Positions 19,879-29,395 are shown, numbered from the stretch's first letter. The stretch: 64,000 bases of DNA from Bacillota bacterium (GCA_023391635.1 JAEWAQ010000037.1:1-64000); one strand, 5' to 3'. Numbers and translations: made by a program. Notes: generated by a model from the sequence alone, not told the origin.

Positions 19879-21852
19879 TTATCCTTGCGACTTGACCCAG
19901 ACGGCCATCTCGCCGACGCCCCGATTCGCCCAGGCGAAGTACGGAATGAACACCGCTTCGGTTCGCCAGGCCGGTTGGCCCGCATCTTTGCGGTACAAGG
20001 CATCCTGCCAATCCTCTTCGGATAAGCAGATTCGCACCGCCTCGGCGCGAATCGTCCGCATGCCGGCCAGCAAGCGATCGTCGCGCCAGGCCTGCAAGGC
20101 GCCGTCCGCGGGAAGTGCGAATTGGTGCAGATGAGCTCCGTTATCCGCTTCTTCCATGCAATAGACGAACGGTCCGCGCTGCAGGGCGACTTTGCCGGCG
20201 GTATGGCGGATAAGCGGATGGCCTGTCATGCGATGCACCGACATGTCGAACTCGATGGCGATTTCGTCGCCGGTCTGCCACTTCCGGTGCAAAATCCGAT
20301 AGCCGTTCTCCCACTCGCCCTCATCTTCCGCCACGGCGACGCCATTGACGCGAATGACCGCGCTGTCCGACCATGAAGGCATCCGCAGCGCCACGCGAAA
20401 ATCAGCCGGACGATCCGTCTGCACCCGCATGCGAACCTGCCCTTCCCACGTATAGCCCGAATCCTGCTCGAGCGCGATTCGCGCGCCGTCGTCCAGCTTC
20501 CACTCCGCCCGGCTCCCGATATACAGATGGGCGTACACGGTCCGATCGCGGAAGCCGTAGACATACTGGCCGAGCGAAGCGAGCAGGCGCGCGATATTGG
20601 GTGGGCAGCAGGCGCAGCCGAACCAGCCCTGGCGTTCCGGCTTGACATGGCGGTAATTATGGTTGCAGCCGATCTCGCGCGGATGGACTTCCAGCGGGTT
20701 AACGTAGAAAAACTTCTTGCCGTCCCGCGACATCCCGCTGACGACCGTATTGTACAGCGCCCGTTCCAGCACGTCCGAGTATTCGCGGCTCGGTTCGATG
20801 TCCAGCATGCGGCGCGCGAAGAAGATGAGGCCGATCGAGGCGCACGATTCCGCGTACATCGTGTCGCTGGGCAGATCGAAATCCGCCGTGAACGATTCCC
20901 CATACGCTTGCGAGCCGATGCCCCCGGTAATGTACATGCGCCTGGCCACAATATTGCGCCACAGCTGCTTGCAGGCGGCCAGCATCGTCTCGTCGCCGGC
21001 GAGCGCCGCCACATCCGCCATGGCTGCGCACATATAGACAGCCCGTACCGCATGCCCTTCCGCCGTCATCTGTTCGCGCACGGGCAGGTGCGCCTGGCTA
21101 TAAGCATAATCGTGCGACATCCGCAATTCGGGGAAGAACGCCGGGCCGCCTCCGCGTCGGCTCCACTCCTCTTCGTAGAAGTGAGGCCGCGTGCCGCGTT
21201 GGTCGAGAAAATAACGGCTTAACCGCCAATACCGGTCGTTGCCGGTCTCCTTGTACAGCTTGACGAGCGCGAGCTCGATTTCCTGGTGGCCGTCGTACCC
21301 GTGCAGCTTGCCCGGCTCCGGTCCGAATACGGTGTCGATGTGATCGGCAAGACGACAGGCGATATCGAGCAGCCTGCGCTTGCCGGTCGCTTGATGATAA
21401 GCGACGGCAGCCTCGATCAGGTGGCCCGCGCAGTACAACTCATGACATTCGGCCAGATTCGTCCAGCGCTTGCCGGGTTCCTTCAGCGTGAAATACGTGT
21501 TCAAGTAGCCGTCCGGCTGCTGCGCGCGGCTGATGATCTCGATCATCCCGTCCGCCAGGCTTTCCAGGTCGGGGTCCGGATGGGCTGCCAGCAAGTAAGC
21601 AACGGCCTCCAGCCACTTGGCCACATCGCTGTCCTGAAACACCATGCCATGGAAATCCCCTTGCGCAAGACCGGCCGCAATCTCGAAATTGCGGACCGCA
21701 TGGCTCGGCTCGGCCTCCGGCACCCGGTCGTTGAGCGCTTCCCACTGATAGGGAATGACGACATTCCGGACAAGTTCCACATAAGATGACCAGAAATCAT
21801 CCGTAATCATCGCTTGACTGAAAGAAACGGCAGTGGCCGGATTCGGATTCAC
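19879..21852 (-). CDS. GH127 beta-L-arabinofuranosidase, second paralogue
   Basis: A 657-residue GH127 protein, clearly related to the one at 13462-15417 (both begin with a VVxPYQWEALND block) but distinct throughout. The catalytic set is intact: Glu335 and Cys337 in YAESCASIG, Cys415-Cys416 in FGCACCPPN. No signal peptide. The start is GTG at 21852, eight bases after GGAG; the overlapping ATG is followed at once by TGA and cannot be used. A perfect LacI-type palindrome lies 42-57 bp upstream, so this paralogue answers to the LacI regulator whereas the first answers to the two-component system. Confidence 0.92.
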   Translation of the reverse strand: MNPNPATAVSFSQAMITDDFWSSYVELVRNVVIPYQWEALNDRVPEAEPSHAVRNFEIAAGLAQGDFHGMVFQDSDVAKWLEAVAYLLAAHPDPDLESLADGMIEIISRAQQPDGYLNTYFTLKEPGKRWTNLAECHELYCAGHLIEAAVAYHQATGKRRLLDIACRLADHIDTVFGPEPGKLHGYDGHQEIELALVKLYKETGNDRYWRLSRYFLDQRGTRPHFYEEEWSRRGGGPAFFPELRMSHDYAYSQAHLPVREQMTAEGHAVRAVYMCAAMADVAALAGDETMLAACKQLWRNIVARRMYITGGIGSQAYGESFTADFDLPSDTMYAESCASIGLIFFARRMLDIEPSREYSDVLERALYNTVVSGMSRDGKKFFYVNPLEVHPREIGCNHNYRHVKPERQGWFGCACCPPNIARLLASLGQYVYGFRDRTVYAHLYIGSRAEWKLDDGARIALEQDSGYTWEGQVRMRVQTDRPADFRVALRMPSWSDSAVIRVNGVAVAEDEGEWENGYRILHRKWQTGDEIAIEFDMSVHRMTGHPLIRHTAGKVALQRGPFVYCMEEADNGAHLHQFALPADGALQAWRDDRLLAGMRTIRAEAVRICLSEEDWQDALYRKDAGQPAWRTEAVFIPYFAWANRGVGEMAVWVKSQG

Positions 21853-21893
21853 ATCGATAACTCCTTTGCATAAAACGCCGAATTGTTCTGTCG

Positions 21894-21909
21894 ATCTAAA
21901 CGTTTAGAT
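21894..21909. promoter_or_regulatory. LacI-family operator before the second GH127
   Basis: ATCTAAACGTTTAGAT is a perfect 16-bp palindrome with the central CpG typical of LacI/GalR operators. It sits between the LacI gene stop and the GH127 start at 21852. Confidence 0.85.
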
Positions 21910-21963
21910 TGATGAAGGAGGACAACCCGGCGATTTCTCCAAGTGTCCGGGTGTCACACGATT

Positions 21964-23004
21964 TCACTCGCTTCTGGGCGGCGCGACGGATTCCCGCTCC
22001 AGCAGCCGGCATAGCGGGACTTCCTCCTGCACGGCTTCTTCCCCGTTCACGATGCGGACAAGCGCCTTCATGGCCGAATAGCCCATGTCATGCAACGGCA
22101 AATCCATCGTCGTGATTCTCGGCTGCAAATAGTCGCTGAACTCGCGGTTGTCGAAGCCGACGAGCGACAGGTCGCCTGGGACCGACACGCCTGCCGCTGC
22201 CGCCGCCCGGAGCGCGCCGACGGCCATCACGTCATTCATGACCAGAAGCGCGGTCGGAGGCGCGGGCAAATCCAGCAGCTCCTTTGTCAGGCGAAAGCCC
22301 GATTCCAGCCCCCAGTCGCCGACTTTGATCAGCTGCGGCTCGAACGGCAGCTCGAACTCCGTGACCGCCTTATAAAAGCCGTTGAAGCGAAGCCGCGACG
22401 GAATCGAATCCATCAACCCGCTGATAACGGCGATTCTGCGGTGCCCGTAGTCGACCAGGTGCCGGATCGCCTCATAGGAAGCCTGCTCGTCGTTATACTG
22501 GATCGACACATCGTTCTGCGTATAGCAATACGTATACACGATCGGTTTGCCGTACGTATCGATCAGCCCCGTCAAATCGCGGGGATGCACGCCGACATAA
22601 ACGATGCCTTCGACTTGTTTGGCGAGCAGATCGGATACGGCGTTTTTCGCGTGTTTGCGGTACGCCTCCACATCGGAATATTGATGGCCGACCCGCTTGT
22701 GCAGCCGCAAATTCGTCAGCAGAATATGCAGGTCGTGGCGGTCTGCGTAATCGTTAATGCCGTCGATGATCTCCGGCACGTTGAATACGGTTACGTCTTC
22801 CGCGATAACGCCGATCGTATTGGTCCGCTTGCTCTTGAGACTTTTGGCGATGTCGTTGGGCTTGTAATTCAACTCCTCGATCACCTTGAGCACGCGTTCC
22901 TTCGTCTTCAGACGCACGTTGCGCGTTCCATTCAGCACATAGGATACGGTGGCGGTGGATACGTTCGCCTTCGCTGCGATTTCTTTGATGCCGATCTTGG
23001 ACAT
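21964..23004 (-). CDS. LacI-family transcriptional regulator
   Basis: A 346-residue repressor. The N-terminal helix-turn-helix and hinge read IKEIAAKANVSTATVSYVLNG and NYKPNDIAKSLKSK, followed by a periplasmic-binding-protein-like sensor domain (about 60-340). The ATG at 23004 has AAGGAGG seven bases upstream; the earlier in-frame ATG lacks a ribosome site. TAAACGTTTA lies just before that ribosome site, so the gene is probably autorepressed. Identical sites lie before the GH127 gene downstream and, in several copies, before the importer operon upstream. The inducer is probably an arabinose-containing sugar, by context only. Confidence 0.94.
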   Translation of the reverse strand: MSKIGIKEIAAKANVSTATVSYVLNGTRNVRLKTKERVLKVIEELNYKPNDIAKSLKSKRTNTIGVIAEDVTVFNVPEIIDGINDYADRHDLHILLTNLRLHKRVGHQYSDVEAYRKHAKNAVSDLLAKQVEGIVYVGVHPRDLTGLIDTYGKPIVYTYCYTQNDVSIQYNDEQASYEAIRHLVDYGHRRIAVISGLMDSIPSRLRFNGFYKAVTEFELPFEPQLIKVGDWGLESGFRLTKELLDLPAPPTALLVMNDVMAVGALRAAAAAGVSVPGDLSLVGFDNREFSDYLQPRITTMDLPLHDMGYSAMKALVRIVNGEEAVQEEVPLCRLLERESVAPPRSE

Positions 23005-23026
23005 CCTGCCGCCTCCTTCCGTCATC

Positions 23027-23086
23027 TAAACGTTTAAAATCTCACTCTATGAGTTTGTTATAGCACTATCCGCGTGCCGATGGCAA
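23027..23086 (-). promoter_or_regulatory. Promoter and operator of the LacI gene
   Basis: On the minus strand TTGCCA (23081-23086), an 18-bp spacer and TATAAC (23057-23062) form a SigA-type promoter. The operator core TAAACGTTTA (23027-23036) lies about 20 bp beyond the -10 box, where a bound repressor would block initiation or early elongation. Confidence 0.7.
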
Positions 23087-23126
23087 GATACTCCCCCCGA
23101 TGCCGGTCGCGGCAGCGCCCCTCCGG

Positions 23127-23996
23127 CTAACTTTTCAATCCGGTCATCGTGATTCCTTCTACGAAATATTTTTGCCCGATCAAGTAGAAGATTACGCCCG
23201 GAGCGAAAGACAGGCACGTGGCCGCCATCGTCGACGACCAATCTTGCTTCAATTGCCCTCGGAAATCGGTCAACCCCAAGGCGATGGTGAACTTTTCCTT
23301 CGAATTGATGTACACCATTTGCTGCAGCAAATCATTCCATAGGCCGATAAAGATGAACAGCGCGACGACGATCATGGCAGGCCTGATGGCCGGCATGATA
23401 ATGCTGAACAAGATGCGGAAGTAGCCGGCTCCGTCGATCGTGGCCGCCTGGTCGAGTTCCCGCGGGATCGTGTAGATAAACTGTCGGATCAAGAAAATAT
23501 TGAAGGCGCCGCCGCCGCAGAAATAAGGCAGTATCAACGGCAGGTAGCTGTCGCGGATGCCCAGCCCCCGCGTCCAGCCGATGTACAGCGGAATAAGCGT
23601 CACCATGGCGGGCAGAAGCATCGAGCCGACGACGAGCATCCAGATCCACTTTTTGCCCCGAAACCGCAGCCTTGCAAAGGCGTACCCGCACAAGGTGGCC
23701 GTAAACGTTCCCGCCAGGCAGGAGGGGACGATAATGATCATCGTATTCCACAAATATTTCCAAAACGTAAATATATCCAGCGTTTTTTCATAGTTGGAAA
23801 ACAGCCAGCGGCCGGGCAACAGAGACGGAGGATATCGATAGATCTCGGCATTCGTCATCAAGGACGTGCGGAAGATCCACCAGATCGGAAAAAGCACGAG
23901 CAAGGCAAAGATGACGACGACAACCAGCGTAATCATGTTCAATGTTCGCTCATTGCGTCTCTTGCTCTTTAATCTGCCGTATGCGGCTTCGCTCAT
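23127..23996 (-). CDS. Carbohydrate ABC transporter permease, MalG type
   Basis: A 289-residue membrane subunit with about six hydrophobic segments. The EAA-type loop reads DQAATIDGAGYFRILFSIIMP and the C-terminus is VEGITMTGLKS. The ATG at 23996 overlaps the stop of the upstream permease (ATGA). It is the last gene of the LacI-controlled importer. Confidence 0.93.
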   Translation of the reverse strand: MSEAAYGRLKSKRRNERTLNMITLVVVVIFALLVLFPIWWIFRTSLMTNAEIYRYPPSLLPGRWLFSNYEKTLDIFTFWKYLWNTMIIIVPSCLAGTFTATLCGYAFARLRFRGKKWIWMLVVGSMLLPAMVTLIPLYIGWTRGLGIRDSYLPLILPYFCGGGAFNIFLIRQFIYTIPRELDQAATIDGAGYFRILFSIIMPAIRPAMIVVALFIFIGLWNDLLQQMVYINSKEKFTIALGLTDFRGQLKQDWSSTMAATCLSFAPGVIFYLIGQKYFVEGITMTGLKS

Positions 23997-24916
23997 TTCT
24001 CGTCCCCCCCTTCATAGAAGATCCACCGATTCGACGTTTTGAACAGAATAGCGGTAAAGATGGCAATGATGACGAATATAATAAAGGTTGTCGCACCTGC
24101 ATAGCCCAGTCTGTTATTGACAAAAGCCTGATCGTACATCAGATAAGTCATGAAGCGGGAAGCGTTGCCCGGGCCGCCATTGGTGAGCACAAGGGAAGGC
24201 GTCACCACCTGGAAATTGGCGATCAGGCTGAGCAGCAGGTTGTAGAAGATGATCGGCGTGATGTTCGGCATCGTGACATGCCAGAAGCGTTTCCAGCTGC
24301 TTGCGCCGTCGATTTCGGCCGCTTCATGATAGACGCTCGGGACGTTCTGCAGCCCGGCCAGGAAGATGACGATCAAGTTGCCTGACAGCCAGACCGCAAT
24401 CAAAGAAAGAGAAGGCACGACATAATCGGAATCTGCGATAAACAAAATTTTGTTCAGCCCGACCTCGGAGAGGAGATAGTTGAAAAAGCCGAAATTCGCC
24501 TCGTACAGCCAGGACCACCCTACATAGATGGCGACAGCGGGCAACACGAACGGCACGTAAAATACGGCTCGGAAAAAACCTCTTGCCGGGATTTTACGGT
24601 TCAGCAGAACCGCGATGAACAGCGAATACAGCATACTGCCGACTACGGACAAGAAGGAAAAGTAGACCGTCGCGACAATCGAATCTTTCAAATAAGGATC
24701 GACGGTAAATAGTTTGATGTAATTATCGAGGCCGATAAATTCAGGATTCGTGAGCCCGGACCAATTCGTCATGCTGATTCCGAGCACCCCGGCCAGCGGC
24801 AGATAGGTCAGAAAGATCAGTCCGAGGAAGGCAGGAATCAGGCATATATAGGCGACTCGTTCCTCGCCAGCATGAATGCGGGAACGGCGTTTCGGCAGAT
24901 TGTCGGTCGTTTCCAT
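23993..24916 (-). CDS. Carbohydrate ABC transporter permease, MalF type
   Basis: A 307-residue membrane subunit. After a charged N-terminus, six hydrophobic stretches follow, with an EAA loop reading HEAAEIDGASSWKRFWHVTMPN. The ATG at 24916 has GGGGGAG upstream. It stands between the binding-protein gene (71 bp) and the second permease (4-bp overlap). No ATPase is encoded nearby. Confidence 0.93.
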   Translation of the reverse strand: METTDNLPKRRSRIHAGEERVAYICLIPAFLGLIFLTYLPLAGVLGISMTNWSGLTNPEFIGLDNYIKLFTVDPYLKDSIVATVYFSFLSVVGSMLYSLFIAVLLNRKIPARGFFRAVFYVPFVLPAVAIYVGWSWLYEANFGFFNYLLSEVGLNKILFIADSDYVVPSLSLIAVWLSGNLIVIFLAGLQNVPSVYHEAAEIDGASSWKRFWHVTMPNITPIIFYNLLLSLIANFQVVTPSLVLTNGGPGNASRFMTYLMYDQAFVNNRLGYAGATTFIIFVIIAIFTAILFKTSNRWIFYEGGDEK

Positions 24917-24986
24917 CTCTGTCTCCCCCGCACGTAGGAAGGATGACCGCCGCTTGCAAGATGCCCGCAGTCATCCTCCCGTTCCG

Positions 24987-26408
24987 TTATTTGTTGCCTT
25001 TGTTCGCTGCTTTCAACGCCTCGAGGTTTTTGGTAATGGCATCCTTGGCGGTCGTCTTTCCGGTCCATACATCTCCGAGAATCGATCCGAGCAAGGTGTT
25101 GAATTCCGTCGTGTAGTTCGTGTAGAACCAGGAAGCGGGTCTTGCAGCCGACGATTGCGCATAATCGACGACCGCAGATTTGTATTCCTCATACGGCGGG
25201 AAGTTCGGATTGTCGACCCATTTATGCGTGAGCGTTTCGTCCTTGTACCACTTATCCAGCGTCGGCATCCAGATGCCCGAGCTGATGAGTCCCCAGTTGT
25301 TCTCTTCGGAATTGTACCATTTGAGGAATTCCATCGCTTCGGCCGGATGCTTGGTTTGAGAGAAGACGACATTGGCACCGCCTGTGTTGAGCGTAACCTT
25401 GTCTTTCATGTACGGCAATACGGCTACGCCATAATTCAGTCCTTCTTCTTTGGCCGTATTCAAGCTGGTGCCTACGTTCCACGCGCCGTTCGTCGCCATG
25501 GCGACCGTGCCTGCGATAACGGTGCGCTGAATGCCGTCATCGGTCTGTCCGACGGACAGCGGGGCCACGTGGTCTTTCAAGTACAGGTCCGCCACCTTCT
25601 GAATCCCTTCGATGCTGGCGTCTTCGCCGATTCTTACCGCTGTCCCGTCATCGGAATAGTAGCCTCCGCCGTTGCTGATCGCCCACGTTTCGAGCTGCCA
25701 CGCCAGATTTTCGACGGAAGCGCCGAACTGAACGATGCTCTGCGGATCGAAGCCGTCTTCGCCGGGGTGCTTGCCCTTCTTGTCGATCGTCAGCTTTTTG
25801 GCCGTTTCTACAAATTCCTCCCATGTCCAAGCCTTGTCCAGGGAAGCCGGCGGATAGGACACGTTCGCTTTGTCGAACATGTCTTTGTTGTAATAGAGAA
25901 GAAGGACTTCGTTGGCCGCGGCATAGGCCACGGTCTTGCCCTGATACTTGTAAGCCAGACTGTCCAGCGGCTGGCTGCCGGTTCCTTCATACATGGAACT
26001 GACGTCGTTCAACATGCCTTCGGAGGACCACTGGATGACGGCATCCTCTTTTAACATCCCTGTATCCGGCAATTGACCGGCCGTTGCCATCGTGTTCAAC
26101 TTGGTGATGTAGTTTTCCCAAGGAATCGCCACAACTTCGACTTCGATTCTGTCTTGGGAAGCGTTAAATTTGTCTACCGTTGCCTGGGTTGTATTTCCCT
26201 CTTCCGCGCTGCCCCACATCGAATAGGTAATCTTGACCTTCTCCGCCTTGGAAGTCGACTCCGAAGCTTTCGGCGTCGTCGACGCCGATGCCGGGGCGGA
26301 AGCTTCCCCCGATGGCGACGGTTTGGCCTCGTTCTTCCCGCAGCCCATGACGCCGAGTACCAATAAAGCCGAGAGAAGACCTGCCCCTAGTACCTTTCCT
26401 GCTTTCAT
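24987..26408 (-). CDS. ABC transporter solute-binding lipoprotein
   Basis: A 473-residue extracellular sugar-binding protein. The signal peptide ends in the lipobox VMGCGK, followed by a Ser/Ala/Thr-rich linker to about 55 and a family-1 binding domain. It is similar in length and layout to the binding protein at 8459-9880, so the two importers may share ancestry. It is the first gene after a 352-bp regulatory region carrying several LacI-type operators, so it should be tightly repressed without inducer. Confidence 0.93.
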   Translation of the reverse strand: MKAGKVLGAGLLSALLVLGVMGCGKNEAKPSPSGEASAPASASTTPKASESTSKAEKVKITYSMWGSAEEGNTTQATVDKFNASQDRIEVEVVAIPWENYITKLNTMATAGQLPDTGMLKEDAVIQWSSEGMLNDVSSMYEGTGSQPLDSLAYKYQGKTVAYAAANEVLLLYYNKDMFDKANVSYPPASLDKAWTWEEFVETAKKLTIDKKGKHPGEDGFDPQSIVQFGASVENLAWQLETWAISNGGGYYSDDGTAVRIGEDASIEGIQKVADLYLKDHVAPLSVGQTDDGIQRTVIAGTVAMATNGAWNVGTSLNTAKEEGLNYGVAVLPYMKDKVTLNTGGANVVFSQTKHPAEAMEFLKWYNSEENNWGLISSGIWMPTLDKWYKDETLTHKWVDNPNFPPYEEYKSAVVDYAQSSAARPASWFYTNYTTEFNTLLGSILGDVWTGKTTAKDAITKNLEALKAANKGNK

Positions 26409-26760
26409 TTCCCCGCTCTCCCTTCATCATTTGAACGATTTTATCGCTAACCGTTTACCGCAGCGCCCTGGAAATAGCGAGCAGATGAGATAAACGTTTA
26501 GTTTCGCTTCCTGACGGCGAATTCCTTCTGCGAGTTCTGGGGAGTATGGAAATTTAAACGTTTAGATTTTTGTCGAGTCCGAACCGCAATTTATTCGTCC
26601 AAACAAAGAAATTCTACGAATGGAAACCGGATATTCTCGCCGATTTGCTATCCGTTGAATAGTGCAGAGATGAAATCTAAACGTTTAGATTTTTGATTAA
26701 TTTGGTTATACCACATGAATCGAGAATAATGCAAGCGCTTTTTTCGGAAAAATTTGTTCT
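26409..26760 (-). promoter_or_regulatory. Regulatory region of the LacI-controlled importer
   Basis: This 352-bp gap carries a SigA-type promoter on the minus strand, TTGCAT (26729-26734), 18-bp spacer, TATAAC (26705-26710), and a leader of about 290 bases. Operators follow: a perfect 20-bp palindrome AAATCTAAACGTTTAGATTT (26673-26692) just after the start site, cores TAAACGTTTA at 26555-26564 and 26491-26500, and a one-mismatch copy TAACCGTTTA at 26448-26457. A cre-like GCAAGCGCTT overlaps the -35 box, suggesting catabolite repression as well. Multiple operators allow looping. Confidence 0.8.
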
Positions 26761-27672
26761 CTACTCTTCATACACAACGCTCAGTTCGATGTCCTTGTTC
26801 GTATTGCCGAACCCGGCGCCGTACAGCGTCAAGCCGCCGACATGCTTCGCATCCGATTCCACGGCGAAACGCAGCGTCCAAAATTTCTCCTCCAGCCGCA
26901 AATCCGCCAGCACGGTGTCCGACATCCGCTCGCCGTCCATATAAGTACCGGTCGCGTCGACCCGGATCGTTTTCCACAGACCGAACTGGTTCACGTCGCC
27001 GCTCCACCAGTCCGGGGTATACTTCCCGCGCGCCTCTCTGCCGAAGTCGCCGGGACTCGTCCAGGTGCCGAGCGGAACGGAGTTGAGATAGAAGCGGATA
27101 TCGGAAGGCCAATTGTCGCTTAACCCCGGCGCTTCCGACGCCAGCTCCATCGAGATTTCGAGCGATACCGGCTTCTGGCTTGGCAGCAGGTAATTCGGCG
27201 TCTTGTATTCGACGAATCCGCTGCCCAGCCAGAGGATTGCCGCATGGACCCGTTCGGGATCGAGGAAATACCGGGGATCGTCGTAGAGGCCGATGATCTT
27301 CTCTTTGGTGGCAAGTCCGCATGTCGGATGCACTTCGAACGCTGTATAGTGGCCGACCGGAATCGATTGTTCGCGTACCGCCTTCTCCTCGCGTGCAGAA
27401 GGCAGCGCGATTTCAATGGCGGATGCCTGCAGGAAGCACAGCTTATGCGTGCCGCCATCCCGGCGGACGCGCCGGGTGCCGATGATGCCTCCTTGCTCCA
27501 GCTTGCGAACATGCATCGTGATGATGGCTGGACTGAGCTGCAAGCTTGCGGCGATCTCCTTCACGTTCAATTCGCGGTCTGCCAGCAAGTCGATGATATG
27601 GAGCCGAACCTCGCTGGCCAGGGCTTCATATAAAGGCAGCCAGCTGCGGTCGGTCGATGCGTGAATCGTCAT
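26761..27672 (-). CDS. ArsR-type winged-helix regulator with large C-terminal domain
   Basis: A 303-residue regulator. Residues 1-80 are an ArsR-like winged helix (ALASEVRLHIIDLLADRELNVKEIAASLQLSPAIITMHVRKLEQGG). The remaining 200 residues are not the usual ArsR tail; they contain a Trp/Asp/Gly-rich beta segment (NWPSDIRFYLNSVPLGTW, TPDWWSGDVNQFGLWKTIRVD) that may bind a sugar. The ATG at 27672 has AAAGGGG upstream. It is divergent from the GH51 gene across a 164-bp AT-rich gap with repeated TTAATATTGAAT, so it very probably controls that gene and itself. No arsenic or metal-binding Cys pair is seen. Confidence 0.85.
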   Translation of the reverse strand: MTIHASTDRSWLPLYEALASEVRLHIIDLLADRELNVKEIAASLQLSPAIITMHVRKLEQGGIIGTRRVRRDGGTHKLCFLQASAIEIALPSAREEKAVREQSIPVGHYTAFEVHPTCGLATKEKIIGLYDDPRYFLDPERVHAAILWLGSGFVEYKTPNYLLPSQKPVSLEISMELASEAPGLSDNWPSDIRFYLNSVPLGTWTSPGDFGREARGKYTPDWWSGDVNQFGLWKTIRVDATGTYMDGERMSDTVLADLRLEEKFWTLRFAVESDAKHVGGLTLYGAGFGNTNKDIELSVVYEE

Positions 27673-27686
27673 ATCGGGTGTCCCCT

Positions 27687-27788
27687 TTAATATTGAATTT
27701 ACATATTTATAATTCCATTAACAATGATTCGATTTATAAATGAATTATATTGCGAATCCATAACGTTAGTGTTACATTAATATTGAAT
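27687..27788. promoter_or_regulatory. Divergent control region of ArsR-type regulator and GH51
   Basis: The gap is strikingly AT-rich. On the plus strand TTGCGA (27750-27755), 17 bp, TACATT (27773-27778) is a reasonable promoter for GH51. TTAATATTGAAT occurs twice, at 27687-27698 and 27777-27788, the second overlapping that -10 box and the first near the regulator's ribosome site. These are the best operator candidates. Confidence 0.6.
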
Positions 27789-27836
27789 CAAGTCAATCAT
27801 TAATTAACAATAATGTAAATCCAGGAGGGGACTCTC

Positions 27837-29348
27837 GTGTCGCTTAAGGCAAGCATGATCGTGGACAAAGATTTCACCATCGGCCAAGTTGACGACCGTC
27901 TCTACGGTTCGTTCATCGAGCATCTGGGACGGGCGGTGTACGGAGGGATCTACGAGCCGAGCCACCCGGCGGCGGACGAACGCGGATTCCGCAAGGATGT
28001 GCTGGAGTTGGTACGACAATTGCGCGTGCCGATCGTCCGCTATCCGGGCGGCAATTTCGTATCGGGTTACGACTGGAAAGACGGAATCGGACCGGTCGCC
28101 GAACGCCCCCGCAAGCTTGAATTGGCCTGGCGCACCGTGGAGCCGAACCAGTTCGGCATGAACGAATTCGTCGATTGGTCTAAAGCCGCGGGCAGCGACG
28201 TCATGTGGGCGATCAATCTGGGAACGCAAGGCGTGGATGACGCGCGTCAAGTCGTGGAATACGCGAACCATCCATCCGGCAGCTATTGGAGCGATTTGCG
28301 CATCAGCCACGGCTACAAGGACCCTCACAAGATCAAGACGTGGTGCCTTGGCAACGAGATGGACGGCCCTTGGCAAATCGGCCATAAGACAGCCGAGGAA
28401 TACGGCAGGATCGCCCTGGAAGCAGCCAAAGTGATGAAATGGACCGATCCGTCGATCGAACTCGTCGCTTGCGGAAGTTCCTCGCTGACGATGCCTACGT
28501 TCGCCGATTGGGAAGCGACCGTGCTCGACCATACCTATGAGCATGTGGATTTTCTGTCGCTCCATCAATACTACGGCAATCAAGAGAACGATACTGCTAC
28601 CTTCCTGGGCCGTTCCTTGCAGATGGACGAGTTCATCCACAGCGTTGTCGCGATTTGCGATTACGTGAAAGCCAAGAAACGCAGCAAGAAGCGCATGTAC
28701 TTGTCGTTCGACGAATGGAATGTTTGGTTCCACAGCCATGAATCGGACAAGAAGCTTGAACCGTGGCAGATCGCGCCGCCGCAGTTGGAAGATATTTATA
28801 CGATGGAAGACGCGCTCGTCGTCGGCTGCCTGCTGATCAGCCTGCTCAAGCATGCGGACCGGGTGAAGATGGCGTGTCTGGCACAGCTCGTCAACGTCAT
28901 CGCCCCGATCATGACGGAGAACGGCGGTTCCGCTTGGGCGCAGACGATCTTCTATCCGTATATGCATGCGTCCCTGTACGGCCGCGGCCAATCGCTCGTT
29001 CCGCTCGTGCAGTCGCCGAAATACGATACGAAGTCGATCACCGACATCCCATACCTGGAGTCCATTGCCGTCCATAACGATGAGAACGGGGAAGTGACGA
29101 TCTTCGCGGTCAACCGCCATTTGGAGGAATCGCTGCCGCTCGAGGCGGATTTGCGCAGCTTCGGCGATTGCTCGCTGATCGAGCACCTCGTGCTGGAAAA
29201 CGATGATCTGAAAGCCGTCAATACGGCTGCGAATCCGTCACGGGTACAGCCGCACAACAAGGGCAATGCCAAGGTCAACGGCTCGAAGGTCGAAGCGAGC
29301 CTGGGCAAAGCTTCCTGGAACGTGATCCGGCTGCAGTTAGCACGATAA
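27837..29348 (+). CDS. abfA: GH51 alpha-L-arabinofuranosidase
   Basis: A 503-residue family 51 enzyme that removes alpha-L-arabinofuranosyl groups from arabinan, arabinoxylan or arabinogalactan fragments. The acid/base is Glu174 in CLGNEMDGPW and the nucleophile Glu293 in FDEWNVWF, both at the expected spacing in a TIM barrel, with a C-terminal beta domain. No signal peptide, so it works on imported oligosaccharides. The start is GTG at 27837 with AGGAGG eight bases upstream. It is a single-gene unit, divergent from its probable regulator and ended by a strong terminator. Confidence 0.95.
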   Translation: MSLKASMIVDKDFTIGQVDDRLYGSFIEHLGRAVYGGIYEPSHPAADERGFRKDVLELVRQLRVPIVRYPGGNFVSGYDWKDGIGPVAERPRKLELAWRTVEPNQFGMNEFVDWSKAAGSDVMWAINLGTQGVDDARQVVEYANHPSGSYWSDLRISHGYKDPHKIKTWCLGNEMDGPWQIGHKTAEEYGRIALEAAKVMKWTDPSIELVACGSSSLTMPTFADWEATVLDHTYEHVDFLSLHQYYGNQENDTATFLGRSLQMDEFIHSVVAICDYVKAKKRSKKRMYLSFDEWNVWFHSHESDKKLEPWQIAPPQLEDIYTMEDALVVGCLLISLLKHADRVKMACLAQLVNVIAPIMTENGGSAWAQTIFYPYMHASLYGRGQSLVPLVQSPKYDTKSITDIPYLESIAVHNDENGEVTIFAVNRHLEESLPLEADLRSFGDCSLIEHLVLENDDLKAVNTAANPSRVQPHNKGNAKVNGSKVEASLGKASWNVIRLQLAR

Positions 29349-29360
29349 GATCAAGCCCTC

Positions 29361-29395
29361 AGCCTTCGGCCGCAAGACGCGGTCGAAGGCTTTTT
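29361..29395 (+). terminator. Terminator after GH51
   Basis: AGCCTTCGGCCGC and GCGGTCGAAGGCT pair fully (one G-U) around a five-base loop, followed by TTTTT. Confidence 0.92.

Noticed and set aside
27804..29186. A 460-codon minus-strand frame opposite GH51
   Set aside because: Composition is shadow-like and GH51 catalytic motifs prove the plus-strand reading.
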